NCBI GenBank assembly: GCA_964542165.1
Contig: CAZITQ010000057.1
Span: 1-41,765 of the forward strand
DNA: 41,765 bases
Direction of reading: 5' to 3'
Source: CAYTBN01 sp964542165
GTDB lineage: Bacteria > Myxococcota_A > UBA796 > UBA9615 > CAYRNR01
This document shows, in pieces, positions 25,905 to 35,345 of the stretch. The notes beneath the pieces were generated by a model. It was not told where the DNA came from. It was given only the letters and a program-made list of their open reading frames with translations, and did no database searches. The stretch's first letter is position 1, and the number at the start of each line of letters is the position of its first letter. A program made the translations under genes and the position numbers.

Positions 25905-28487
25905 ATGGACCGGGAACTGCTGCTATCGGTGGAAAAGCCCTCTCGCTACATCGGCGGCGAGGTGAACCAGGTGCGCAAGGACCCCGGCGCGGTCCGCTGT
26001 ACCGTCGGCCTGTGCTACCCCGACGTCTACGAGATCGGCATGAGCCATCTGGGGCTCCAGGTGCTCTACGGGGTGGTCAACGCCCATCCGGAGCTGGCGG
26101 CCCAGCGGGTCTTCTGCCCCTGGCCGGACATGGAGCAGGCCCTGCGCGACCGGGGCCAGCCCCTGGTCACGCTGGAGGACCGGATCCCGCTCCACCGGCT
26201 GGACGTGCTGGGCTTCACCCTGCAATACGAGCTCAGCTACTCCAACCTGCTGACCGTTCTGGACCTGGGGGGGATCCCCCTGCTGGCCGCCGATCGGGGA
26301 CCCGAACACCCGCTGGTCATCGCCGGAGGTCCCTGCGCCTACAACCCCGAGCCGCTGGCTGATGTCCTGGACGCCGTCTGCATCGGCGACGGCGAGGAGG
26401 TCCTCGTCGAGGTCGCCGAGGCGGTGGCGCGCTGGCGTGAGCAGGGGGGCGGGGAACGGGAGCTGCTGCGGGACGCGCTTTGCGCCATCCCCGGCGTGTA
26501 CGTGCCCTCGCGGTACGAGGTGCGGGTGGCCCCCAACGGCGCGACGACGGCCTTCGAGCCGCTGCTCGGGGCCCCCGCCGTGGTCCAGCGCAGGGTGATC
26601 CGAGACCTGGACGCCGCGCCCGCCCCCGTGGCGCCGGTGGTGCCCTTCAGCAAGACGGTGCATGACCGGCTGGCGGTGGAGATCCAGCGGGGTTGTGCGC
26701 GCGGTTGCCGGTTCTGTCAGGCGGGCATCCTCTACCGGCCGGTCCGCGAGCGCTCCCCCGAGACCGTGCGCAGGATGGTCCGTGAAGGGCTGGCGGCCAC
26801 CGGTGCCCAGGAGGTGGGCCTGCTCAGCCTGTCCACCGGCGACTACACCTGCCTGCTGGACCTGGTGGGCACGCTGACCGCCGAGCACGCGGACGACCGG
26901 GTGGCGCTCAGCCTCCCCTCCCTGCGCCTCGAGACCCTGCGGGAGGGGCTCCTCGAGGGGATCCGGGAGGTCCGCCGGTCGGGCATCACCCTGGCCCCCG
27001 AGGCGGGCACGCCCCGGTTGCGCGCCGTGATCAACAAGACCTTCGACGAGACCCTGCTGCTGGACGCGGTGGACGCGGTCTTCGCCCGCGGCTGGCGCGG
27101 CCTGAAGCTCTATTTCATGGTGGGCCTGCCCACCGAGCAACAGGAGGACCTGCGGGGCATGGTCGACCTGGCGGCGCGCTGCCGGGCCACGGCCCTCTCC
27201 CGCCGCCGCGGCGCCCAGGTGCGGGTGGCCGTGGGCACCTTCGTGCCCAAGGCCCACACCCCCCTGCAGTGGAGCCCACAGCTGACCACCGACGAGACGG
27301 CGCTCAAGCACCGGTGGTTGCGGGGTGCCTTCCGTAGAGCCCGGGTCGAGATGCGGGTGCACTCCCCGTTCTCGTCCTTCCTCGAGGGGATCTTCGCCCG
27401 GGGTGACCGTCGCCTCGGGCCGGTGCTGCTGGATGCCTGGCGCCACGGTGCGCGGATGGACGGCTGGCAGGAACGGCTCCGGCGCGACGTGTGGGAGCGG
27501 GCCTTCGCCGAGTCGGGCGTGGACCCGCTCGCCATCGCCTGCCGCGAGCGGCTGCCGTCGGAACGGCTTCCCTGGGAGCACCTGTCCTGCGGGATCGACC
27601 GGAGCTGGCTGGAGGGCGAGTACCGGGCCGCGATGGAGGCCGCCGGGCGTCCCGACTGCACGACCAGCGCCTGCCACGATTGCGGGATCTGCGATCCCCC
27701 GCGACTGCGCAACCAGCTGTACAAGGACGACGAGCCAGGGGCCCGTTCGCGGGCGGTGGTGCCCACTCGTCCCCGGGCGGAGACCACCCGGCCGGCGGCG
27801 CCCCCGGGGGAGGGGAAGCGGCTCGATACACGCCTCCCGGCAGAACAGCGTGCGCGCGTTCGGGTGCGCTACGGACGCAAGGGAAGGGCCGCGCTGCTGA
27901 GTCACCTCGAGACCGTGGGTCTGCTGCAGCGGGCGGTGCGGCGAGCGGGTCTGCCGGCGATCCACACCTCCGGCTTCCATCCGCGGCTGAAGATGACCTT
28001 CAACGATCCCAACCCGGTGGGCATGGAGAGTGACGCGGAGTACCTGGAGCTGGAGGTCCTGCGGCCCGTGGACGCGGGGGATCTCCGGCGGCGGCTCGAA
28101 GCGGCCGTCTCCGAGGGATTCGACATCCTGGACGTGGTGCGGGTACCCGATGGCGCCCCCTCGCTGGGGACGCAGCTGCGGGAGCGGGTGTACCGTGTCA
28201 GTGGACTGACCGGGGCCTCTGCGAGGACGGCCGCACAACGCCTCGGTAGCTCCCTTCCGGTGCAGGTCGAACGGAAGAAGGGGACCCGGGAGGTGGACAT
28301 CGCGAGGGTCGTGCGCGCCGAGGCGCTTGACGACGGCGAGTTGATGCTGACGTTGGATGCGGACGCCGGGGTTCGTCCGGGCGAGGTGGTCCAGGCGCTG
28401 GTGGGGGACGCCGGTGGTCGGGCGCTGTCCCTGCGCAAGGTCGACCAGCTCCTCGCCCCGTGGCCCGGGCCGGAAGGGAAATCGTGA
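25905..28487 (+). CDS. B12-binding/radical SAM protein (TIGR03960) fused to TIGR03936/DUF2344
   Basis: The 860-residue protein begins LLLSVEKPSRYIGGEVNQV, the TIGR03960 start. It has a B12-binding-like domain (about 30-190) and a radical SAM core with C264-x3-C268-x2-C271 (GCARGCRFCQAG) for a 4Fe-4S cluster, followed by a Cys-rich segment near 590-605 (TSACHDCGICD). Residues about 650-855 are the DUF2344 domain (RYGRKGRAALLSHLETVGLLQRA), often encoded as a separate gene. The substrate is unknown, but the gene travels with RNase G in many bacteria, which suggests RNA or ribosome modification. The ATG at 25905 is chosen; a GTG at 25869 is possible, and a weak TTGACG/TACGTT promoter overlaps it. 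The 3' end overlaps rng by 4 nt. Confidence 0.9.
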   Translation: MDRELLLSVEKPSRYIGGEVNQVRKDPGAVRCTVGLCYPDVYEIGMSHLGLQVLYGVVNAHPELAAQRVFCPWPDMEQALRDRGQPLVTLEDRIPLHRLDVLGFTLQYELSYSNLLTVLDLGGIPLLAADRGPEHPLVIAGGPCAYNPEPLADVLDAVCIGDGEEVLVEVAEAVARWREQGGGERELLRDALCAIPGVYVPSRYEVRVAPNGATTAFEPLLGAPAVVQRRVIRDLDAAPAPVAPVVPFSKTVHDRLAVEIQRGCARGCRFCQAGILYRPVRERSPETVRRMVREGLAATGAQEVGLLSLSTGDYTCLLDLVGTLTAEHADDRVALSLPSLRLETLREGLLEGIREVRRSGITLAPEAGTPRLRAVINKTFDETLLLDAVDAVFARGWRGLKLYFMVGLPTEQQEDLRGMVDLAARCRATALSRRRGAQVRVAVGTFVPKAHTPLQWSPQLTTDETALKHRWLRGAFRRARVEMRVHSPFSSFLEGIFARGDRRLGPVLLDAWRHGARMDGWQERLRRDVWERAFAESGVDPLAIACRERLPSERLPWEHLSCGIDRSWLEGEYRAAMEAAGRPDCTTSACHDCGICDPPRLRNQLYKDDEPGARSRAVVPTRPRAETTRPAAPPGEGKRLDTRLPAEQRARVRVRYGRKGRAALLSHLETVGLLQRAVRRAGLPAIHTSGFHPRLKMTFNDPNPVGMESDAEYLELEVLRPVDAGDLRRRLEAAVSEGFDILDVVRVPDGAPSLGTQLRERVYRVSGLTGASARTAAQRLGSSLPVQVERKKGTREVDIARVVRAEALDDGELMLTLDADAGVRPGEVVQALVGDAGGRALSLRKVDQLLAPWPGPEGKS

Positions 28488-29989
28488 GCCATCTGCTCCT
28501 CGTCAGTCGAGTCGGGCGCGAGACCCGGGTTGCGGTACGTCAGGGCGGGGTCCTGACCGCGTACCACGTGGAGCGGGACGGCGATCGGGGACAGGTGGGC
28601 AACGTCTACGTGGGCCGTGTGACCCGGGTGTTGCCGGGGATCCAGGCGGCGTTCGTGGACGTGGGCCTGCCGCGGGCCGCCTTCCTCTACGGCGGTGACG
28701 TCCGCTGGGACCCCCGCAGCCCCCCCGAGGGGATGAAGGTCCCGGACGATGACGTGCTGGAGACCCGTCCTCCGATCCAGAAGATCCTGCGCGAGGGCCA
28801 GAAGGTCGTGGTGCAGGTGGCCAAGGATCCCATTGGCCAGAAGGGGGCACGGGTCAGCGGCTACCTGTCGCTGCCGGGGCGGTTCCTGGTGTTCCTGCCG
28901 GACGTGGACCACGTGGGGGTCAGCCGTCGCATCGAGGACGAGGTAGAGCGCCAGCGCCTGCGCGAGATGATGCAGGGGCAGCGGGGCGAGCACGAGGGTT
29001 TCATCGTGCGCACCGCCTGTGAGGGCCTGGAGTGGCACGTCCTGCAGGAGGACGTGGAGTACCTGCGGCGGCTGTGGCAGCACGTACACAAGAGGATCTC
29101 CGAGGCCAAGGGTCCCGAGAGCATCCACGAGGATCTGGAACTGGGGATCCGCGCCGTACGCGACCTGATGTCGTCGGACACCGAGAAGGTGCTGGTCAAC
29201 GACCCGGACCTCTACCAGCGGATCAAGGACTTCGCATCCCAGTTCCTCCCGGCCCTGGCGCCCCGGGTGCAGCTCTACGACGGCATCGAGCCGATGTTCG
29301 ACCACTACGCGGTCGAGATGGAGCTGGACCGGCTGCTGGGCCGCAAGGTCTGGCTCAAGTCCGGCGGCTACATCGTCATCGACCAGACCGAGGCCCTGGT
29401 CGCCATCGACGTGAACAGCGGACGCTACGTGGGCCACGACACCCTGGAGGAGACCACGCTACGGGTGAATCTGGAGGCGGTCCGGGAGATCGTGCACCAG
29501 CTCCAGCTGCGCGACATCGGCGGCATCATCGTGATCGACTTCATCGACATGGTGGAGCTGAACCACCGTGAGGAGGTCTTCCGGGCGCTGGTGGACGAGC
29601 TCAAGACCGACCGTGCGCGGACCCACGTGCTGCCGATCTCGGAGTTCGGCCTCGTGGAGATGACCCGCAAGCGGGTGCGCGAGGACGTGGTCCGCTACCT
29701 GAGTGAACCCTGCCGCTACTGCGACGGCCGGGGGTACACCAAGAGTCGCGAGACCGTGACCCAGGAGGTGTTCAACGCCCTGCGCCGGGAGGCGCTCAAG
29801 CGTCCGGCGGACTGGATCGAGGTCCACTGCCATCCCGATGTCGCCGACCAGCTGGTGGACTCGGAGCGGGAGTACCTGCTGGCCATCGAGGGGCGCTACG
29901 GCTTCCGGACCCATGTCCAGAGCGTGGCGTCGAGCCACCTGGAGCGGTTCGACGTCCGCGCCTGCCGGCCGGGCGAGGTGCCGCGATGA
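28484..29989 (+). CDS. rng: Ribonuclease G (RNase E/G family)
   Basis: This endoribonuclease acts in rRNA maturation and mRNA decay. Its 501 residues contain an S1-like domain (GNVYVGRVTRVLPGIQAAFVDVG), the catalytic domain with Mg-binding D309 (AIDVNSG) and D352 (IVIDFIDM), 43 residues apart as in E. coli RNase E, and the zinc-link C410-x2-C413 (PCRYCDGRGY). There is no long C-terminal scaffold, so it is RNase G-like. The GTG start at 28484 has an AAGGGA SD and overlaps the preceding stop (GTGA). Confidence 0.95.
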   Translation: MSHLLLVSRVGRETRVAVRQGGVLTAYHVERDGDRGQVGNVYVGRVTRVLPGIQAAFVDVGLPRAAFLYGGDVRWDPRSPPEGMKVPDDDVLETRPPIQKILREGQKVVVQVAKDPIGQKGARVSGYLSLPGRFLVFLPDVDHVGVSRRIEDEVERQRLREMMQGQRGEHEGFIVRTACEGLEWHVLQEDVEYLRRLWQHVHKRISEAKGPESIHEDLELGIRAVRDLMSSDTEKVLVNDPDLYQRIKDFASQFLPALAPRVQLYDGIEPMFDHYAVEMELDRLLGRKVWLKSGGYIVIDQTEALVAIDVNSGRYVGHDTLEETTLRVNLEAVREIVHQLQLRDIGGIIVIDFIDMVELNHREEVFRALVDELKTDRARTHVLPISEFGLVEMTRKRVREDVVRYLSEPCRYCDGRGYTKSRETVTQEVFNALRREALKRPADWIEVHCHPDVADQLVDSEREYLLAIEGRYGFRTHVQSVASSHLERFDVRACRPGEVPR

Positions 29990-30699
29990 AGTTCCGCGAC
30001 CCCTCGGTGGAGCTGACCGTGCCCGACCCCAAGCCCAAGAAGCTGTGGCGCAATTACCTGGCGCGGCTGCGCAACTACTTCGTGGCCGGGCTGCTGGTCA
30101 CCGTGCCCGCGGTGGTCACGATCTGGGTCTTCAACCGCTTCGTGCTCTCGCTGGACGGGGTCCTTCACTGGATCCCCACCGACTGGGTGATCCAGGAGCG
30201 CAGCATCAAGCAGATCCTGACGGCGATCCCCGGGCTCGGGGCCATCGCGACCCTGCTGTGCGTGGTGGTGGTCGGCTTCCTGGCCACCAACTTCGTCGGT
30301 CGTCGGCTGGTGCGGTACACCGAGCAGCTGATCACCCGGGTACCGATCATCTCCACGATCTACCAGGGCGTGAAACAGCTGCTCGAGGCCATCTTCACCA
30401 GCGACAGCTCCCGGTTCACCGACGTGGTCTACCTGCAGTACCCGCGCAAGGGGATCTGGTCCATCGGTTTCGTCACCGGACCGACCTACGACAGCGCCGT
30501 GGACAAGATCGGAGTGCGCTGCCTCAACGTGTTCGTGCCCACGACCCCCAATCCCACGTCGGGGTTCTACCTGCTGGTGCCGGAGAAGGACGTGATCTAC
30601 AGCGGGCTGTCCGTCGAGCAGGCCTTCAAGCTGATCATGAGCGCGGGCATCGTCGCACCGAATCTGGATCCCAACGGCGAGGACGCCGCCCCCGGATGA
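29986..30699 (+). CDS. DUF502 family membrane protein
   Basis: The 237-residue protein has two membrane segments (about 31-53 and 82-105) and DUF502 hallmarks: YFVAGLLVTVPAVVTIWV, then VPIISTIYQGVKQLLEAIF and the FVPTTPNPTSGFYLLVPEKDV block. The function is unknown in the family. It overlaps rng at its start (ATGA) and rlmN at its stop (ATGA), so it is translated as part of the RNA-processing operon. Confidence 0.9.
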   Translation: MKFRDPSVELTVPDPKPKKLWRNYLARLRNYFVAGLLVTVPAVVTIWVFNRFVLSLDGVLHWIPTDWVIQERSIKQILTAIPGLGAIATLLCVVVVGFLATNFVGRRLVRYTEQLITRVPIISTIYQGVKQLLEAIFTSDSSRFTDVVYLQYPRKGIWSIGFVTGPTYDSAVDKIGVRCLNVFVPTTPNPTSGFYLLVPEKDVIYSGLSVEQAFKLIMSAGIVAPNLDPNGEDAAPG

Positions 30700-31757
30700 G
30701 CGGTTCCGGGCTGTCCGACAAGGTCGACCTGCGGGGTATGACCGTCGAGGAGCTGCAGGAGTTCCTGCAGCCCCTGCGCAAGGCCCCCTACCGCTCCCGG
30801 CAGGTGCTGCGCTGGCTGTACCGCAACCCGGTGACCAGCTTCCACGACATGACCAACCTGGCCAAGGGTTTCCGCCGGGATCTGGACGCGGTGGCCCGGG
30901 TCGGCTGGCTGGAGATGGCCGTCCGGCGGGAGAGCGCGGACGGGACGATCAAGTACGCCTGGGAGCTGGACGACGGGCACCGGATCGAGAGCGTCCTGAT
31001 CCCCGAGACGGACCGGCTGACCCTGTGCATCTCGACCCAGGTGGGCTGCCCGCTGGCCTGCCGGTTCTGCGCCACCGGCCGGGCCGGGTTCGTTCGCAAC
31101 CTCGGGGCGTCGGAGATCCTGAGCCAGATCATCCAGGCCCAGCTGGACTCGGAGCGGCGGATCTCCAACGTGGTGCTGATGGGCATGGGCGAGCCGCTGC
31201 TCAACCTGGACGAGGTGATCAAGGCCACCGACATCGCCCAGTACGACGAGGGGCTGAACATCAGCCACCGCAAGATCACGCTCTCGACGGTGGGGCTGGT
31301 GCCCCAGCTGGACGAGCTGGGGCGCAGGAGCGAGATCAACCTGGCGGTGTCGCTCCACGCCACGACCCAGGAGGCGCGGCTGGCGTTGATGCCGGCTGCC
31401 GCGCGCAAGCTGCCCCTCGATCAGCTCATGGAGGCCTGTCGTCGCTTCCCGTTGCCCCATCGCAAGCTGATCACCTTCGAGTACATCCTGTTCGGCGGGG
31501 TGAACGACGACCTCGTCGACGCCCGGCGGCTGATCCGGCTGCTCCACGGCGTGCGGGCCAAGGTCAACCTGATCCCCTTCAATGCCCACCCCGGGGCGGA
31601 GTTCGCGGCTCCCGACCCCGATGCGGTCAAGGCCTACCAGGACCGCCTGGTCCGCAGCCACATCCACTGCGCAGTCCGCACCCCCCGCGGGCTCGACATC
31701 GAAGCCGCCTGCGGCCTGCTCGCCGGCCATCACCGACCCGAAGCGCCCCCCGCGTAG
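30696..31757 (+). CDS. rlmN: 23S rRNA (adenine2503-C2)-methyltransferase
   Basis: This radical SAM enzyme methylates A2503 of 23S rRNA (and A37 of some tRNAs) at C2. Its 353 residues include C118-x3-C122-x2-C125 (CPLACRFC) for the 4Fe-4S cluster, GMGEPLLN, the SLHATTQEAR motif, and Cys339 in EAACGLLAG as the methyl-accepting cysteine. The latter is preceded by TPRGLDIEAACG, matching RlmN rather than Cfr context. The ATG overlaps the DUF502 stop. It is the last gene of the operon, followed by a hairpin. Confidence 0.95.
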   Translation: MSGSGLSDKVDLRGMTVEELQEFLQPLRKAPYRSRQVLRWLYRNPVTSFHDMTNLAKGFRRDLDAVARVGWLEMAVRRESADGTIKYAWELDDGHRIESVLIPETDRLTLCISTQVGCPLACRFCATGRAGFVRNLGASEILSQIIQAQLDSERRISNVVLMGMGEPLLNLDEVIKATDIAQYDEGLNISHRKITLSTVGLVPQLDELGRRSEINLAVSLHATTQEARLALMPAAARKLPLDQLMEACRRFPLPHRKLITFEYILFGGVNDDLVDARRLIRLLHGVRAKVNLIPFNAHPGAEFAAPDPDAVKAYQDRLVRSHIHCAVRTPRGLDIEAACGLLAGHHRPEAPPA

Positions 31758-31763
31758 GGTGCC

Positions 31764-31778
31764 GCGGCCGATGGCCGC
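31764..31778 (+). terminator. Hairpin after rlmN
   Basis: A 6-bp stem (GCGGCC/GGCCGC) with a GAT loop lies 6 nt past the rlmN stop. There is no T-tract, so its role as a terminator is tentative. Confidence 0.35.
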
Positions 31779-31871
31779 TCCGTCGCCTCCTCCGGCCGTG
31801 TTCCCCCGGTGGTGAGGTTGCGTCCCGCGCCCCGTTCCCCGTAGTTTGGGCCTTCGCCCGCGGAGGAACCC

Positions 31872-34036
31872 ATGTCCGAAGCTGCCCCCACCTCCAGCGT
31901 CCCGGTCGTCGACCAGGTCCGGACCATGAAGTGGAACTTCTGGGTCGCCAACCTGATCGAGGCCTTCGAGAGGCTGGCGTTCTTCGGCGTGCGCGCCGTG
32001 GTCGCCCTGTTCATGTTCGGCGACGACTCGGTGCTCCACCTGAGCATGACCGAGAAGGGGCTGATCTTCGGGATCTGGGCCCTGATCCAGTGCCTGGTGC
32101 CCATGGTGTCCGGCGGGTACACGGACGCGTACGGCTACCGCAAGAGCATGTACGTGGCGTTTTCGATCAACATCGTGGGCTACTGCCTGATGGCCAACGC
32201 CAGCGGCTTCTGGTCGATGCTGGCGGCGGCCTGCCTGGTGGGGACCGGAACGGCGATCTTCAAGCCGCCGGTCCAGGGCTCGGTGGCCAAGTCCCTCAAC
32301 GAGGGCAACTCGGGGCTCGGTTTCGGGATCTTCTACTGGATGGTCAACGTCGGCGGCTTCTTCGCCCCGATGATGGCCGCCGTCCTGCGGGGCAACGAGG
32401 AGAACCCCACCTGGGAGTACGTCTTCTACGGCGCCGCCATCGCCACCGCCATTAACTTCATCCCCGCGACCTTCATGTTCAAGGAGCCCGAGCTGGATCC
32501 GGAGGCCCGCAAGAAGAAGCCGATGAAGGTCTTCGCCGACACCATGGGGACGCTGTGGCGCGACAAGTACATGCTGCGCTTCCTGCTCATCGTCTCCGGC
32601 TTCTGGTTCATGTTCATGCAGCTGTGGGACCTGCTGCCCAACTTCATCGACGAGTGGGTGGACACGAGGGACGTGGGAACGTTGATCGGGGGGCCGCTGG
32701 AGGAGGAGGAAGAGGACGAGGCCGTGGCAGCGGCGGATGGCCTCCCCACCGAGTCCGGGACCGAGGCGGGCGGCCGCCCCACCGAGACCGGGGCCGGGGT
32801 CGCCGCGATCCTGGGAGATGACGACTCCGCGGGGGACGACGACTCCGCGGGGGACGGGGTGGCTGCCGTGGCGGATGACGACTCCGCCGGGGTGGAGACC
32901 GGCGACGACGACTCGGCCGGGTTGCCGCCGGCTGCGGGGGACGACGACTCCGCGGGAGACGACGACTCCGCGGACGCATCGCCGCGGGGGCCGCCGGCGC
33001 CGGGGGGCCCCGCCACCCCCCCCCCCCCCCCCGCAGCACAAAACCAAACCAAAGCCCCCCCCCCCCCCCCCCCCCCCCNNNNNNNNNNGGGGGGTCCTAC
33101 GCCTCGGGGGTTGAGGACGACTCCGCGGAGGCAGCGCGGCGGGGGCCGCCGGCGCGGGCGGCCGAGGAACCGCCGGCCGCCGACGAGGAAGAACTCGAGA
33201 ACGGCTTCGCCGAGGACGGCACCGCCGATCCGGAGGCCGCCGTGCGCGCCATCGCCGCGGCCGAGGAGGCGGCGGCGAAGGAGGCGGCGGGGATCGAAGA
33301 AGAGGAAGAGGAGGAGGAGGAGGAAGAGGAGCCCGAAGCCGCGGTCGAGGAGGAGAAGGAGAAGGGGCCCACGCTGCTGAGCCGGGAGTGGTTCCAGAAG
33401 AGCTTCGTGATGAAGGACGGCCGGGCCAAGCCCGAGCTGCTGATCAACATCGACTCGCTCACCATCCTGCTGCTGGTGCTGCCGCTCTCGTGGTTCTTCG
33501 GCCGCTACCGGATGATGGTGTCGCTGGTGCTGGGCATGGCCATCGGCCTGGTCGGCTTCGTCGGCGCCGGACTCAGCCAGTCCGGGATGATCGTCGGCCT
33601 GATGATCTTCGTCTTCGCCATCGGCGAGATCATCTGCAGTCCCAAGTTCTCCGAGTACATCGGCATGACCGCCCCGCCGGACAAGAAGGCGATCTACATG
33701 GGGTACTCCAACATCCCCTTCGCCATCGGCTGGGCCGGCGGGAACTGGCTCTCCGGACCCCTGTACGACTGGCTCTCGTCACGCACCGAGCTGGCCCAGC
33801 GTTATCTGGTGCAAAACGGCGTCGTCCCCGAGGACGTGGCCGACAAGCTCGAGGGCGAGGCCCTGCTCAACGTCGTCGCCGTCCAGCTGGGCGAAGGCAC
33901 CACCGTCTGGGACGTCAAGAAGATGCTCTGGGACACCTACCACCCCTGGACCGTGTGGCTCGTCCTGGGCGCCATCGGCATGGCGTCGGTGATCGGGATG
34001 TACGTGTCGTACCGAAAGGCACAGAAGAGCCAGTAG
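31872..34036 (+). CDS. POT/PTR-family MFS transporter with large acidic insert (interrupted by assembly gap)
   Basis: Proton-coupled oligopeptide transporter family. TM1 carries the ExxER motif (EAFERLAFFGVRAVVALFM), TM4 has GTGTAIFKPPVQGS, and TM5 has FYWMVNVGGFFAP, matching the PTR2 FYxxINxGSL signature. TM7 (FLLIVSGFWFMFMQLWDLLP) is followed not by a short loop but by an insert of about 200 or more residues. The insert has a Glu block, six DDDSA(G) repeats, an Ala/Glu region and a poly-Glu run. TM8 then resumes at LINIDSLTILLLVLPLSW. In POT topology the TM7-TM8 loop is extracytoplasmic. The 10-N gap lies within the insert, and the frame changes across it because the N count is arbitrary; downstream coding is in phase from 33089. 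GGAGG at the SD position supports the start. The substrate is not determinable. Confidence 0.85.
32815..32975 (+). repeat. DDDSAG-coding repeats in the transporter insert
   Basis: Six copies of a GACGACGACTCCGCGGGG-like unit (GDDDSAG) appear in two pairs plus singles separated by short spacers. A further partial copy (EDDSAE) follows the gap near 33113. The repeats probably caused the assembly break. Confidence 0.85.
33016..33088. other. Scaffold gap (10 N) with poly-C flank
   Basis: Ns occupy 33079-33088. They are preceded by two C homopolymers (33016-33032 and 33055-33078) around an A/C-only stretch, and followed by G6. In frame this would give Pro runs unlike the acidic insert, so it is most likely erroneous contig-end sequence. 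Confidence 0.85.
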
Positions 34037-34091
34037 ACCTCCGGCTGTGGCGTCGCCGGAGATGCGGGCACGTGAACGGAGGATCGAGTCC

Positions 34092-35249
34092 ATGTTAGGA
34101 ACGCTGGCCCGGCTCGCCCTGGCGACCTCGCTGCTGCTCGCGGGCTGCAAGGCCGACGACGACGACACCGGCTCGGCCGACGACGACGTGGCCGGGGACG
34201 ACGACACCACCGAAGACGTCACCGGAGACGACGACTCCACCGAATGCAGACAGATCGAGATCGCCGCGAACGGGCTCTTCCCGCCCCCCGGCGAGTCCTA
34301 CGCCTACCACCGCACCCCCGTGATCGCGACCTTCACGATCCCGGCGGAATCGGCGACCCTCGAGCTGGAGATCGCCGACACCGGCGATCCGGTGGACGGT
34401 ACCCTGGAGACGACCCCCGACGACACCCAGGTCGTCTTCCAGCCCATGACACCCCTTTCCCTGGCCACCCTCTTCCGCGCCACCGTCCACGCCGTGGGCG
34501 GCGAAGACCGGGACGAGCTGACCGAGACCTGGGAGTTCACCACCTCGTCCACCGGAACCCCCCTCGAGCACCCCCAGATCGTCGTCGACCAGGCCTGGCG
34601 GATCGACATGAACCACCTGCGCTCGGTCCAGCCCGCGCTGCCCACCCTGGTCTCGGGCGAGCTCGCCGGAGCGGCAGTGCTCGGAGTCGTGAGCTTCGAG
34701 CCCGCTTCCGGCGAGGTGAAGGCCATCGCGACCCCCATCGACCCCCTGTCCGGGGAGGTCGACTACTGCCTGGAGTCTCGGGAGTTCCCCATGGCCCCCT
34801 TCGCGCCCACCGAGGACCCCTACCTCGAGCTGGGGCCGACCGAGACCCTGAGCTTCCCGGTCGAGGGCTTCGACATCCAGGTGCACGACGCGCGGATCCG
34901 CGGCAGCGTGGTCCCCGACGGCACGACCTTCGACGGCGCGCGCCTCACCGGCATGCTGGACACGTCCGGACTGTCCCAGCTCCTGGACGACTGGGGCGGC
35001 CCCTGCCACATCCTGGAGACCGAAGCCGCCGTCCCCTGCGAGGCCTGTCCCGATGACGGCGCCGAGGCCTGCATCTCCATCGATCTGGTCGAACTCTCGG
35101 GAGAAGGCCTCCCGGCTCCCCTCCACAAGATCAACGCCGACCAGACCGAGAATCACCTCTGCGGCAACTGTGAGGACGGCACGGACAACGACGGCGACGG
35201 CCAGATCGACGGCGACGAACCCGAGTGCTACCCCGCCGTCTGGCCCTGA
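34092..35249 (+). CDS. Lipoprotein with Asp-rich linker and C-terminal Cys/Asp motif
   Basis: The 385-residue predicted lipoprotein has signal LLLAGC with lipidated Cys19, then an acidic linker with DDDTGSADDD and GDDDSTE motifs (20-50). A beta-rich domain (about 55-165) resembles a bacterial Ig-like (Big) fold, and a second domain (about 170-350) has no family I recognise. The C-terminus has a Cys-flanked Asp motif (CEDGTDNDGDGQIDGDEPEC) like a single MopE-type repeat. The start at 34092 has GGAGGA at good spacing; the frame is open to 34047. It begins 55 nt after the POT gene and shares its DDDS linker style, so the two may be cotranscribed. The function is unknown. Confidence 0.8.
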   Translation: MLGTLARLALATSLLLAGCKADDDDTGSADDDVAGDDDTTEDVTGDDDSTECRQIEIAANGLFPPPGESYAYHRTPVIATFTIPAESATLELEIADTGDPVDGTLETTPDDTQVVFQPMTPLSLATLFRATVHAVGGEDRDELTETWEFTTSSTGTPLEHPQIVVDQAWRIDMNHLRSVQPALPTLVSGELAGAAVLGVVSFEPASGEVKAIATPIDPLSGEVDYCLESREFPMAPFAPTEDPYLELGPTETLSFPVEGFDIQVHDARIRGSVVPDGTTFDGARLTGMLDTSGLSQLLDDWGGPCHILETEAAVPCEACPDDGAEACISIDLVELSGEGLPAPLHKINADQTENHLCGNCEDGTDNDGDGQIDGDEPECYPAVWP

Positions 35250-35250
35250 C

Positions 35251-35345
35251 CGCCTCCCCGGCGCGAGCGCAGCGATGCCGCCGCTCCCCCCGGCGAGCGC
35301 AGCGCCGCCGCCCCTCCCCGGCGCGAGCGCAGCGATGACGCCGCC
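35251..35345. repeat. Imperfect tandem repeat in intergenic region 35250-35842
   Basis: Nearly three copies of a unit of about 30 nt (core GGCGCGAGCGCAGCGATG, the middle copy degenerate) follow the lipoprotein gene. The rest of the 593-nt region has no coding signal I trust on either strand. Near its end is an SD for the sensor kinase gene. A minus-strand open frame through it is a shadow of the lipoprotein gene. Confidence 0.65.
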
